This document shows positions 45,848-58,151 of a stretch of 64,000 nucleotides of DNA, piece after piece; positions within the stretch are counted from its first letter, which is position 1; each line of letters begins with the position of its first letter. The stretch covers positions 20,793,647 through 20,857,646 of the forward strand of contig NC_030851.1 in assembly GCF_000208745.1 (NCBI RefSeq), read 5' to 3'. Made by a program: the position numbers and the translations under genes. A model generated the notes under the pieces. That model was given only the letters and a program-made list of their open reading frames with translations. It had not been told where the DNA came from and made no database searches. The DNA is from Theobroma cacao (lineage: Eukaryota > Streptophyta > Magnoliopsida > Malvales > Malvaceae).

Positions 45848-48561
45848 TGTCACGACCCGGAACCTCCCTTAGGCCCATGACAACCGTCGCGATGTCTCGA
45901 TTGATACTCATTACCTAGAATACCAATCGGAACCCCACAAGGCTTACGTATCAGTTTTAAACAATTTCCAGTCATTTTCGGCTCAAGTAAATCAAAAGAC
46001 AAAAATATAGCATTTTTATATAAAACAATATTTATAGAAACACGTGTAAGTAAAATAAATTCATACATACAATAATTTACAAAGTTATAATGTACAATAA
46101 TAATTACAATGACAAGTGGCCCCTAAATACACCAAGTGTTGGTGATAGTAACCTACTGTCTGTGAGATAGAGGGGTGAACTGGAATCCTCGACAAAATCG
46201 GTATCTACAAGCTACCACAGGCCTGAAATATTTCGAAAGGAGGTGGGTGAGATTTTGCAATCCCAATGAGTAAACAGACATTATCATAAATATCTAAAGG
46301 CGAGTAACATGGAGGCAAGTTTAAACAACAAATCACAAACCATTTCATAAGGTTTTCAATTTATTTCTTAAACCATAAAATATTTGTAATTTACCAAAAC
46401 AGTTGTTAAGGCTTTTGACTTTTCTTAAAAACAAGGCTCAAGCCAAAACTAATCCTCGAGGATACCTTGGCTGAGGCATCTAAACGAGTCCGCCAAGGTT
46501 ATTAAGATATTTACATGTGAAACACATTTTTATTTTTAAAACAAGTCGTTCCTTGGCGTTGGCCGAGTTACACATTCACATGGGGGTTCGACATGAAGTG
46601 AGCTCTAAAACTACTCTGGGAGTTACCCTCCTCGCCTCTACTACCGGAGTAACTATATAACCGGGTTTACCGTGCCCCTCTAATAGGCAGTCCACAAAAA
46701 CCCGTCATTGTAATGACTAAACCCATCAATTTTAATAAAATTTTGACAGTATAACGTGGCTTTTATTTATTTACCCAACCTACATAGTAAAAGACAGCTT
46801 ACATAAATTCCCAATGCAATTATAAAAAATAGCCACATATACTCATATATCATAAGCCATTCATTGGAAAATATATTTTTCAAGACAATTGGCAGCCTCC
46901 AATTACTCAATTTCATAATCAACACAATATATTTTTATTTGTCACATTTATTTCTAAAACATCAAAAATCCCATTTTAATCTCATTTTCGTTTGATAAAA
47001 TCCATGAAGAGCATTTAAAAATAAACTCTAGATAATTTACAATAATAATAGGTTTACTCACCGTTTGTACAAACTAATTGCTTTTTAGGTGCCCCGATCA
47101 CTGTTCGTTAGGTACGACTTCTTTGCCTTTACCGGAAGGCTCTCCTCCTAAACAAATTGCAAAATTTACCCAATTCACCACATTGATGCTAAATCACTAT
47201 ATAATTGACTTAAATCCTATACTAATGTATGGTATGAAAAGCAATAGCCTAAAACGGCTTAAACGTGGTATTAACCTATTTTTGGCACTTTACTTGATAA
47301 ATTGCTAACGTGCTCCATTTTAGCTCTAAATTGTCCCATTTTCTCTCCAACATTTCTAACCATTAAATATCAGCCAATAACTCACCAAAATCACCAAAAT
47401 CAGCTCACTTTCCTCCTTGGAAAATTCGGCCAAAAATGGGACATTAATTCGGTAAATCTTCCACTTTGTTTTTCTATCACATTTAACCATTTTTCATCAT
47501 TTTCTCTTCATTTCTGTTAGAATAAAAATCAGTTCATCATCATTTTACATCATTGAACATTCAGCCAAAGGTGGGTATTGTGAAATTTTCATGCTTTCTT
47601 GCCCAATTTGATTTCTATACACATTTAACTAACTAAAACTACCAATTTAACTAAGAATCAAAACCTAAAAATTCCAAAATCCTCCCCCTTGAATTTCGGC
47701 AAGCCCTTGGTTTCACTTTTTGATCTCCTTCCTCAAGCATGCTAAATGGAAATAAAGGCATAGGAAAGGTAGAAATCAAGCTAAAGTCAAAAAATCTTAC
47801 CGTTAGACGCGTAAACGGACGAAAAACGCGATTTTCCCCTTGAATTTTCTAGTTTTCCTTTGGTTTTTCTCTTTTCTTCCTTTCCTCTCTATTTTCTCTC
47901 TTGTTCTCTCCTTATGGCCGGCCATCACCTGATGTGGGGTTTAAATGGGCTAATTTTCCTTTAAAATAATATTAAACAATTAAAAAGTGCCATGTGTCAC
48001 TTTCCCATTGGCTCGTTTTTAAAATTTCATCCTTTAAACTTCAAATTTTCACCACTTAACATACCATAGTTATTCATGCCAAAAATAAGCAAATCCTATG
48101 ATTTTGACAAGTTTTGGGTGGTGAAAATTACGGTTTTTACCCCGAGGCAACAAAATTATCGTTTTGCCCCTATGTTCCGAAAATTGCCGGAATTGAAAAT
48201 TTTCACTTCCTATCATTCAATTATACTCCAAATAGTTAATCTTAGTCAAAAATTTCACTCCATGATCAAATTATTATCTTAGATGGCAAAATGATGATTT
48301 TACCCCTAAACATCAAAATTTTAAATTTTTCCCCAAATGAACCCTCGAACTTCAAACAATCATTTTTAGTCATTCCTAGATTGTAAAATATTAAATTTCA
48401 TCCTATGATTCCTATTTGAATTAGTTCGAGGTTAAATCAACTCAAGTGTACCGTTAGGTACAATATTGGCTTTCGTCTATTCTTAGGAACTTTCCTAGCA
48501 TAATAACATGCTACTCAGTGCATGTATGTCATGACATGTGTTTATAAGGTCGGGTTTTATA
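45848..48561 (-). repeat. Solo LTR, family A (minus strand), TSD ATAAT
   Basis: Starts TGTCACGACCCGG and ends GGGTTTTATA, where the canonical ACA end has become ATA. ATAAT is exact at 45843-45847 and 48562-48566. It is closely related to the LTRs of the Tekay element at 332-11500. Signals: donor 47800 (ACG|GTAAGA), acceptor 47148, 86-bp block 47147-47062, donor 47061 (ACG|GTGAGT), acceptor 46223. The two intervals are 653 and 839 bp. Confidence 0.96.
47062..47147 (-). other. Exon-like block (86 bp) of family A LTR
   Basis: Minus-strand counterpart of 9957-10042, preceded by GTTTAG and followed by GTGAGT, with the GGAAAGGC-type core retained. A frame across this region at 47078-47308 is not a gene. 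Confidence 0.5.
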
Positions 48562-48566
48562 ATAAT

Positions 48567-48660
48567 GATGACCCAGTTATGTGCGGTGTGGGAGTGCACA
48601 TGAGCTGATGATGACCCGGCTATGTCCGAGTAGGGAACGCACATAAGCTAAGTGTGGAGG
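48567..48660 (+). repeat. Minisatellite in family C LTR (two units)
   Basis: Two units of the 'ggctatgt(c/g)cgagtaggga' type at about 48572 and 48614, about 42 bp apart. The family A solo LTR inserted directly beside them. Confidence 0.75.
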
Positions 48661-48840
48661 GATGGTATGCATGATGATGTATGTATATACATATATATGT
48701 ATATATGTGATAGAAAGTTTATGAAAATAGTTGTGATTGTGTTGTATGTTGGCATTGTTAATTGCTCCCAAATTGCTTTTCATTTTAGCAAGAAAATGGC
48801 TTTTTGATGTAACAATACCCCTTTTAACTAAATTGCTCTA

Positions 48841-49210
48841 TTTCTCGCTGTAGCGAGATTCATTCTCACTGCAGCGATAACCTCTCGGGTTGGGGGGGTT
48901 ACACTAGCTTGGTTCTCGCTGTAGCGAGAAATTTCCTGAAGCTTCTCACTGCAACGAGATTCATTCTCGCTACAGCGAGAAATTCTCGAGTGGTTCCAAA
49001 ATTCTGGTATAGTGCTTTCAATTTAACAAAGATTTTGACCACCTTCTGATCAAAACTATGCAAAGTGGTAAACATCAAAGTTGTAGCCCAGCCTGTTAGC
49101 TTTCTAATGATAAAGAAATCATGTCAATTGGACTTCTTTAGTTGGTGGTATGCTTGAAAACCCAAACCATAGGCAAACTAAAAATACCTTTTCGCTGTAG
49201 CGAAAAACCC
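48841..49210. repeat. CTGCAG-palindrome cluster in family C LTR
   Basis: At least five copies: CTCGCTGTAGCGAG at about 48843, CACTGCAGCGA at 48866, CTCGCTGTAGCGAG at 48915, CTCACTGCAACGAG at 48945 and CTCGCTACAGCGAG at 48967, with a further TTCGCTGTAGCGAA at 49191. All deviate from CTCGCTGCAGCGAG by one to three transitions. Confidence 0.85.
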
Positions 49211-49900
49211 TCTGTTTGTTTGTCTTGCTTGGTCATTGCTGAAATTTTCACTCTATTCAACTTTATGGTTCATCATGGATCTTGTAACATTAAGGGATTA
49301 AACATTCAAAGTTTGAAATAAGAGGTTTTAACTAAAAATTTGACTAAATTACATGGTTTATCGTAAGTGCATCATGTTTTCTAAAACATTCCTTGTTGTT
49401 GCTTGTTCCCTTCTTATGTTCACTCACTAAGTTTATACTCACTCTTTTAAATTGAATGTTTTCAGATCCGTAGATAGTTAGGACCAAGACTAAGGCATCC
49501 ACTTGCATTCACTCTTGGTAGGTATCATGGCATTCGATAGTCATACCCTTACCAAAGTCACTCTGCTAGTTATTAAAGTCTTTTATATGAGTACATGTAC
49601 ATTAAATGTAAATTGCTAGGAATCACTTTGCTAACGATGCATGTATAGTTTGGAATGATGGTGCCACTATGAGATAGTTATGAATAACTTTATTTTGAGA
49701 TCATACAAATGTAAATTTTTTGTATTTATGTTGTATTATGAAAATACATCTAGTTGCAAATTACAAATAGTGGTCTAGTAATGGTGATGAAAAATTGATG
49801 GGATAGTGAACAGGATTACATAAAGAGGCTTGCTTGCGCTTAGTAGGCTATGTCCACTGGGCCCATGCACCGGTCATGGCCCGAAATTTAGGTCGTGACA

Positions 49901-51450
49901 ATTATGGTTAAAACATATTGTAATTGGATGTGTTGCATTGGGAAACATGAAGTGGATGTTATTGTTGCAAAAAAAGACTATTTTAAGTTAATCATGCTAC
50001 TAGTAGCTTTGTTACTCACTTTAATGATGTATTAATTCATTTCTAATCTTATAAATGATTATAAATGTACATATTTTGACTTGATGATCAAAGTCTATTA
50101 TTATAATTGGATGTTTGAATTTGGAAACTTGAAGTGGATGCTATCAATTGACTAAAACAGACCATGTTAAGTTAATCATGCCATCAAAAGCTTTAATACA
50201 CGCTTTAAATGATATATTAATTCATTTATAATCTTATAAATGATTATTAATTGGGATATTTATACTTTATGGTTAAAACCTATCATAATTGAATGTTTGA
50301 ATTGGAATACATGAACCGAACAATATCCATTGACTAGAAAAGACTATTTTAAGTTAATTGTGCCATCAAAAGCTTTGTGACTAAGTTTAAACAATATATT
50401 AATTCATTTCTAATCTTATAAATGATTATAAATTGAAATCTTTGGACTCTGTGTTAAAACCCATCATAATTAGATGTTTGTATTGGCAAACATGAAGTGG
50501 ATGTTATCCCTTGACAAGAAAAGATCATTTTAAGTTAATCATGTGATAAAAAGCTTTGTTACTAACTCTAAATGATATATTAATTCATTTATAATCTTAT
50601 AAATGATTATAAATCAAAATCTTGGACTTTACGATTAAACCCTATTGTAATTGGATGTTTGCATTAGGAAACTTGAAGTGGATGCTATCAATTGACAAGA
50701 AAAGACCATTTTAAGTTAATCACGCCATAAATAGCTTTGTTACTCACTTTAAATGATGTATTAATTCATTTATAATCTAATAAATGATTATAAATCAAAA
50801 AATTTGGACTTTATGATCAAAACCTATTATAATTAAATGTTTGCATTCGAAAATGGGAAGTGCATCTATCAATTTACTAGAACAAATCATTTTAGTTTAA
50901 TCATCCCATTGAAAGCTTTGATATACGCTTTAAATGATATATTAATTCATTTATTATCTTATAAATGATTATTAATTTACATATTTGGACTTTATGATCA
51001 AAACCTATGATAATTAAATGTTTGAATTGGAAAACATAAAGTGGATGTTATCCATTGACAAGAAAAGACTATTTTAAGTTAATCGCGCCATCGAAAGCTT
51101 TGTTGCTCACTTTGAACGGTATATTAATTCATTTATATCACTTTGAATGATATATTAATGATATATTAACTTATAAATGATTATAAATTGAAATATTTGG
51201 ACTTTATGGTTAAAACCCATCATAATTGGATGTTTGCATTGGGAAACATGAAGTGGATGCTGTCACTTGACAAGAAAGATTGTTTTAAGTTAATCATGTC
51301 ATTGAAAGCTTTGTTACTCAATTTAAATGATTTATTAATTCATTTATAATCATATAATCTTTGTACTTGATGGTTAAAATCTATTTTAATTGGATGTGTT
51401 GTATTGGGAAACGTGAAGTGGATGTTATTTATTGTGCAAAAAAGATCTTT
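49901..51450 (+). repeat. Satellite array, continued
   Basis: About eight monomers continue the array broken at 44659. The ATTAATTGGGATATTT variant is at 50242 and its counterpart at 50967, again 725 bp apart and four monomers, identical to the first interval in the left array. The array decays and stops near 51450 at the family F LTR. Confidence 0.94.
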
Positions 51451-52837
51451 ATAATCTTGTTACCTTGTTGAAACATGTTCGGGTTTATGAGACTTAAAGA
51501 AGAATACTTATTAGGAAATTGGATCTAAGATAAAGAATAATAGATTTTGAAGGTAAGTAAAATATAGGAATAAAGTTAAAAATTTTCTTGCTATTAGAAT
51601 GAGCATAGTGAAAAGGCATGAAAATTTTATTAATTGAGTTGAAATATCGCATTATTTTGATATGCAGATTCAAGTAGAAAGCCTTAAGAGCTTGCTAGAA
51701 ATTTGCCAAATCTGAGGCTTAGTACTAAAGATTGATTTAGGAAGTAGATTAATCTTTGAAGGTAAGAATAGTTGATTAAAAATTTAGATTAAGTTATCAT
51801 TTCCTTGCTGGCCAAATATGTGAGATGTTTTTATATTAAAATTTTATTCAATGCCTTTGGAACATTGATGATAGGATTTGATTGAATATAAATGTTAGTT
51901 GTTGGAAAGGTATAGATAAATGACACATTTCCAGTTTTGAATTAAGGCATTAGACCCTTGAATTAAATACAGCAGTGGTCTTTCTAAGCGTACTTAGTAT
52001 ATTTGGTGAGAATTCCCACCAATTGTGGTGAGTGGAGTGTACTTATTTTAAATTATATCCCCTATACTATATCAAATATGAATATTAAGTTTATTATTGA
52101 ATGTTATTATGGAAAGCATGAGCAGTAGAAAGCTTAGGGTGTTTGTCACAGCCCAAATTCAAAGCTATGACAAGCGCATGGGTCCAATGGGCATAACCCA
52201 CTAAGCCTAAGCAAGCCTATTTATGCAATCCCGATCATCATTCCAAACCATTATTTCTCAAACCCATATTGTAATTCTCAACTAAAAATATTTCAATAAC
52301 ATTTTATAGTAACCCAATATTCACAATTATATTATGCTAACATAGTATCACTCATTTGCCACCTTACAGTGGCTTCAGTAATCAAATATACATATTTGAT
52401 TTTTAACATGAATCTTAGTGGTCTTCATTACTTATACATGTACACAAGCATAAGACTCTTGACCGTCAGCGGAGTGACTATGGGTGAAGATACAACTACT
52501 AAGTTGCCATAGTACCTACCAAAAAGATGAGCATACATGAACAGCTAAATCTAGGTCCCAACTGCCTTTGAATCTGAAAACATGAAGTTTAAAAATGTGA
52601 GTATAAACTTAGTGAGTGAACATAAGAAGGGAACAAGCAATCGATAGGAAAAATTTGGAAATCATGATGCACTTGTTTCAAAAACAATGCAATTGATTTA
52701 ATTTCTTACTAAAACCCCCTCATTTCATACTTTGATCAATAACCTCATAGTGTTGCAAAAAGCCATGATCAATCCATGAAGTTAAATGGGTGAAAAATAG
52801 GTCAAAATCAAGCAAGGTAGCAAGCATGGCAACAAGT

Positions 52838-53120
52838 TTCTCGCTGCAGCGAGAAACAGTCTTAGTTTGCTTATGTTTCAGTTTTTCTATCATATCTCAC
52901 ACTAAAGAAGTCCAATTGACCTGATTTTTAGACCATTAGAAAGCTAATAGGTAGAGATACAACTTTTATGTTTACCACTTTTCCTAATTTAGACGGGAAG
53001 GTGGTCAAAATCTTCATTGAAGTGAAAGCACTGCACTAGAACCTGAGAGTTTCTAGCTGCAGCGAGAACCAGGCTAGTGTGTCCCCAAAACCCGAGAGTT
53101 TCTTGCTGCAGCGAGAAATA
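52838..53120. repeat. CTCGCTGCAGCGAG palindromes in C-like LTR
   Basis: A perfect 14-bp copy at 52840-52853, and near-perfect copies at about 53057 (TAGCTGCAGCGAG) and 53103 (TTGCTGCAGCGAG). Confidence 0.88.
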
Positions 53121-53277
53121 GAGCATTTTAATTGAAATGGGTCTTGTTACATCAAAAGCCATTTTCTTGTTGAAATGAAAAGCAATTTGAGAGCAATTAA
53201 CAATGCCAACATGCAACACAATCACAAATATTTTCACAACTTTCTATAACACACACATATATATACATATGCATTCA

Positions 53278-53360
53278 TCATCATGTGTGCAGTCCCTATT
53301 CGCACACTTCAACATCATCATATGTGCACTCCCTACTCGCACACTTCAACATCCTCACAC
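53278..53360 (-). repeat. Minisatellite in C-like LTR (two units)
   Basis: Two units with TCCCTA(T/C)TCGCACAC at about 53293 and 53330, 37 bp apart, the same period as the copy at 40820-40975. Confidence 0.8.
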
Positions 53361-56318
53361 AACATTATTCATCAATGCACAATGTATATTCATATACATA
53401 CATAGCAACATAATATAGGAGCACATGGATTCATCCTTTACACATTTCACCTTTTAACAACATTAAAGCATTTTATCAAGGGCTTGTTCCCCGGACACAT
53501 TTTTAAACAAAGGTTGGATAAAATCATTCAAATGTTTCATACAAATACATTTGCATTTCCCAAAGCAAATTTTTAAATGCAAGTTCACTCACCGGTCTTG
53601 TTGATTCTTTTTCTTGACTCTAACCTTAACTAATGCTCCAAATGGACATGTGAGGCCTTGTTGGAACCTATACACACACAACATCACAACCAACCTAAAT
53701 TGGCTTTAATATAATTCCAAAAGCTCTTTCCTACTCAAGTTCTACTAGTTATTCTTAACTAGCTTCCAATTGCCATTAAGTGGCTAGTTATTCATACTAC
53801 TCTAGTCACCCTAAGAGTTAATAAACAACCTCAATGATAAAACACTCACAAACCCCATTGTTAGCCATTATCAACAACTAAAGAAATTTAACCTTAACCT
53901 ATACTCACCTTGATGGTCTTTATAGTTGAATTCTCTTTCAAAATTCTTCAAGCTTACAAGGGAAATCACTCTCTCTCTCTACATGTCAAGCTAGTGAGAG
54001 GAAGATGGAAGTAAGACTTTTTAAGGGTTTTAAGGTGAGAGAGTGAAAGAGCACAAAAGGTTCTATGAAAAAATGCTCAAAAGCATGAAAATTGAAACGA
54101 GGGAGAGAAAGTTATGGAAGCTTTAAGGGAGGCTCCCATGGAGATGAAGAAACGTGAGAGGGGAAAGGAAGAAGAAATGGCTGGAAGATGCTGGAAATTG
54201 CTGGAGCTTTAGATATTTATATCTAAAGTTTATCCATTTCTCACATAAATTACCAAAATGCCCTTAACATGGTGACTTTGTCTTCCTTCCATCCTTTGTG
54301 CAACCTTTTACTCTTTTGACACTAGGGAAAGGTCCAAAATAGTCTAGAAATACCTAGATTCACGAAAGCATAAAAATTTAGACTCGAGATGCAAAATGAC
54401 CATTTTGCCCCTACCGTGGAAATTATCATTATTTTTATCTTCTTCATTTATTTACCATCATAAACATCATTCATTCATTCCTTAAGCCTACTTAGACCTT
54501 AATAGCATCAAAAAAACCCATTCGTAGGAGCTCACCAAGAGAAATTACAAAATTACCCCTAGTCCGCATTATCGCATCTACTTCTAGTTATGTGTCTATG
54601 GAGATCAAGATTTCACAGGTTCACTTCTAGATTACCCTTTTTAAATTGGTAATTAACCTCAATTGGCATCCGAAACTTTATTAGCCACCGTATCAAAATA
54701 TGGGGTACTACAGTGTTATGATTGTATTATGATTTTTAATATGTTTTATAGTATGTAAAACTACATAAAGTACAAAGTGGGAAACAAGCCCTTCAAAATG
54801 GTTTAAGTAAAAACAAATGCCTTGCAAGTTGTTTATGTTTGTGAAGATTAAGTATGATAAATATGGATTATGAGAATGTGTTATTTCAATTGGTTTTATT
54901 CTTTAATGAGCATATGGCTTTGAATATTAAACCACACTTTCAAATGATCGTGCCTTTTATTAAGTGCATTGTTTAAACTTATCAATTATTTTATTTAAAG
55001 ATGCAATACATATAGTTTTGACATAAACTGGTTTTATTGTGGAGATTGATGATTTTTATAAGTGAGACACTTGATGGTAAGCATGCTATCACACCAAGTT
55101 ATGGGACCTTTGTGCACAAAGTAGCTCTAGCTAGAGATATATTGGGGATGCCTACAAGCTTATGTTTACGTGGCGAGACCACAAGGTTATATGTTTACGT
55201 GGCAAAGACTACAAGTTCTAAGTGCATAACTTATTTTAATGGCCATATTAATACATGAAATACCATGGGCATTGAGAAGTAAGGGGAAAGGCCCTTGAAA
55301 TATTATTTAGGTGGGAGAGGGCTCGTAGGTTTGAGTCTTAACAAGATTGATTCTTCTGCATTGGTTTAGATTTCAATTATAGCATGGATATGATTTATAC
55401 AATAGTTTTCTCAATGGCAAGTGATTGTTATATACATGAAGAAATATATACTTTTCAATTAGTTTATACACTTGATATCATTGTGTCCTTGCCATTTAAA
55501 CTGTTTTCGTTTATTTAAGCCAATACTTGATTTAGCATAATGCTACATGTATGATGGTTTTAAAGTGCATGCCACTTGCTTACAATGACATGAAGTTGAA
55601 TTTATTTAGATGGGAAAATGCATAATCAAATTTTATTTTATTCTTGCAAGGCTGTCTTATTTTATTATTAAGTTATTTATCACTATCTTGATTTTTATTC
55701 AAATGTTTGTTTCGCATCCTCACCTTCCTCACTGAGTCGATGATCACTAAGTCTATAAGACTCACCCCACTATTTTATTTTACACTCTATGTGCATCTTT
55801 TGCGAGGTTGTTTTCTTTTTCACCACTTTATAGGTAATGGCATCTCATAGCAACTCTTTTTATGTCACTCTGCTGCTAGAGGTCCTTATGCTATCTTTGT
55901 ATTTTGTTCAATTAAGCCTAATGAAATTATGAGGAATATAATCTAAGTACCAAGTTTATATTTTTCATGGATGTAAGAACAAGGATGTTTCTAAGTATTT
56001 ATGTTTTAAATTAAGTGCAAATATCACTTGAATTTGGTTATAGTTAAATCAAGATATTTTATGTTCAAAATTAACCATGTGTTATGATATTAATAGCTAT
56101 GATAGATTTACATCATGAAGAGAAGAAAATTATTATATTTTATTGTTACGAATCATATTAAATTAAATAAACACACTCAAAGTTTTAAAACTAATGACTA
56201 AATGATCAATAATTGTTAAGAAAAAAGGTTTAAACTTAAGGCTAGCTAAGGACTTTGGTGAGCTTGCTTGCAAGAATTGATTGCTAATGGCAGCCAATGG
56301 AAAGCGATCGTTACAGTG

Positions 56319-56333
56319 TTGGTATCAGAGCTT
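56319..56333 (+). other. Primer binding site of family F element, tRNA-iMet type
   Basis: TTGGTATCAGAGCTT begins 3 bp after the LTR end at 56315. It is a full match to the usual plant iMet-complementary site. Confidence 0.92.
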
Positions 56334-56826
56334 AGGATTAGTCAAGTCTTAAGAATTCTTGTGTTGATCAACAAAGTTATTTGAGTCAGTGTAAAGTCTT
56401 GTTTATGGTTTGTGACTGTAGTAAAAGTCATAGACAGGAGGCTACACAAACTCCTATTCTTAGTAGCCTACCTTTCTATTAACGTCATATAAAAGTAATT
56501 GGTGTTCCTGTTATCTAGGTTTGAGATGCCACCCAAGACACGAGCCACCATTAAAAACATCTTAGAGCAATACACTTCTAATGAAAGGTTAATGTAATGA
56601 CATACTCCTTCAACTAAGGATCAAGGAGGGGTGAAGCGAGACTAATACGACTACTAGAGTTTATTCATCTGATGAAGTAACAATTATAGCCCATGGTAGT
56701 GAATTTGAAAGTTGAGTTAATTAGTGAGGACCAATGATGAGTTTGCTAATTAAGTTAAGGCTGAGTCCTTATACGAAATTTTATTTTTGGTTTTACAACC
56801 GCAGTGACAGGCATTGCAATGGTTAA
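56334..56826 (+). pseudogene. gag: Start of family F gag, broken and cut by the family B element
   Basis: An ATG at 56526 gives MPPKTRATIKNILEQ, the same opening as gag of the family B element (61793, minus strand), and stops after 23 codons. No further frame is recognisable before the family B element begins at 56827. The rest of this element lies beyond the window. It shows that F and B are related gypsy chromoviruses. Confidence 0.75.
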
Positions 56827-57461
56827 TGTCATGACCCAATTTCCCGAGCCATGACCGGCGCATGAGCTCAATGAGCATAACTCACTAAGCCCAGCAAGCC
56901 TATCCATTTTCCTTTGCTTAACAAATTTATCATATCATGGATACACACACACCTTTTCTCGGTTGTGAACATAGCCAAAACACAATGGCATTATCGATAA
57001 TAATATACATGCCCTATACCAGTCATGTATTAGCAATTTACATTGCATACACGTATTCACATTGTTAGATTGTATTCACAGTACATAAAGACCCATGACT
57101 TCCAGCGGAGACATTTACAATAAAAAGGGATTACTATCGAATGCGAGACACATACCCAAAGATGCACTACGAGGACTCCTCAATCTAGGATCCAACAGTC
57201 ACCTGATCTGAAAACATTATTTTTTTAAAAACGTGAGTACAATACTCAGTGAAGGAACAAGAAGGGAACAAGCATACCATAAGAAATGTTTATCGAAATC
57301 ATGATGCATTCATTTCTCAAACCATGCAATTGTTTTAGCTCCTTAAACCCCTCATGTAAATCCCAAATGAGTAAATCACTTTACAAAAGTCCATGCTTAA
57401 CTATGGTACAAAAGAAATGGGAAATATGGCAAAAACCCACAAGTTAGCAAAATGGACAGAA

Positions 57462-57505
57462 AGTTTCTCGCTGTAACAAACTTCATTCTCACTGCAGCGA
57501 TAACC
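57462..57505. repeat. Decayed CTGCAG-palindrome pair
   Basis: CTCGCTGTAACAAA at 57468 and CTCACTGCAGCGAT at 57488, a pair with the 'ttcatt' spacer. The frame across it (57452-57811) is not a gene. Confidence 0.7.
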
Positions 57506-57699
57506 AGAACATCAAGGAAAAAATCTCATTTTTCCCTTAAAACAAGTCATCCTACTAAAATAACAATAGCAACATGTAAAACATGTAAACTTCCAAATTT
57601 CAACGAAACAAATGCATACATATTTGCATTTACAACCATATACCCATCATCAACATGCACACCATCCAATCATCATCATCATGCACATCATCCCATCAT

Positions 57700-57875
57700 T
57701 ATCATCTCATATGCAACAGCTTATGCACATATAGCCGGGTCAGCAACGACGTATGTGCACTCCCACTCACACATAGCCGGGTCAGCAACGGCTTATGTGC
57801 ACTCCTACTAGCACATAGCCGGGTCATTAACGGCTTATGTGCACTCCTACTCGCACATAGTCGGGTCCAAATCAA
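57700..57875 (-). repeat. Minisatellite in family B 3' LTR (42-43-bp units, four copies)
   Basis: Units contain ATAGCCGGGTCA and TATGTGCACTCC, starting at about 57731, 57773, 57816 and 57858. Confidence 0.9.
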
Positions 57876-58066
57876 CATGCAAAGAAGCATTCAATGCATA
57901 TCATGCATTTTATCATATTCTGATAACACATAAATCATTGTATAGCACATTTTCACAATATAAAATCATTTTACTAAGAGCTTGTTCCCAAGGTACATTT
58001 TCTAAGACAAGTTGGATAGAATCTTTCATATTCCCCAAAACAAGTTTGAAATGCAAGTCCACTCAC

Positions 58067-58151
58067 CGGTATCGAAAATCCAGATTTCGGGTGCACTCGG
58101 ACTAATAGCCCTCAAGCGCAATTCCTTTGTCTTTTCTGGATGTCTCACTAC
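58067..58151 (-). other. Exon-like block (85 bp) of family B LTR
   Basis: Preceded by TTAAG and followed by GTGAGT. The 5' LTR of the same element has the equivalent block at 63255-63339 with GTAAGT as donor, and the solo LTR at 31027 has it at 32537-32621. It shares a GAAAAGACAAAG-like core with family A. Confidence 0.5.

Larger units (their letters stand above)
44660..49900 (+). repeat. Solo LTR, family C, TSD ATTAT, split by a minus-strand family A solo LTR
   Basis: Starts TGTGAGACCTTGATC and ends GGTCGTGACA. ATTAT is duplicated at 44655-44659 and 49901-49905, and satellite is phase-continuous on either side. Without the nested insertion it is about 2.52 kb. It carries TATA at 45004, a donor at 45304 (CAAG|GTGAGT), an acceptor ending at 45545, a 75-bp block at 45546-45620, a donor at 45621 and an acceptor TTTTCAG ending at 49465. 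Confidence 0.97.
52144..54712 (-). repeat. C-like solo LTR (minus strand), TSD GTGTT, with extended 5' end
   Basis: Starts TGTCACAGCCC and ends GGGTACTACA in window orientation. GTGTT is exact at 52139-52143 and 54713-54717. Most of it matches family C, but the C start (TGTGAAATCTTGATC on the minus strand) is at 54619 and 93 further bases follow before the TSD. Signals: donor 53908 (AAG|GTGAGT), acceptor 53668, 75-bp block 53667-53593, donor 53592 (CCG|GTGAGT), acceptor TTTTCAG-like at 52574 (second interval 1019 bp). Confidence 0.88.
51458..56315 (+). repeat. 5' LTR of a gypsy element (family F), split by a C-like solo LTR
   Basis: The right end is firm: GATCGTTACA at 56315 is followed 3 bp later by a clear PBS. 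The left end is inferred at TGTTACC (51458), where satellite similarity fades. Without the nested LTR the length is about 2.28 kb. It contains GGTAAGT-type words at about 51560 and 51763 and a 'cactgagtcgatgatcac' block (about 55730) like the 3' thirds of the other families. A frame at 55037-55258 has no recognisable product. Confidence 0.6.

Noticed and set aside
55037..55258. 73-codon frame in family F LTR
   Set aside because: No recognisable motif; it lies in LTR sequence upstream of a clear PBS.
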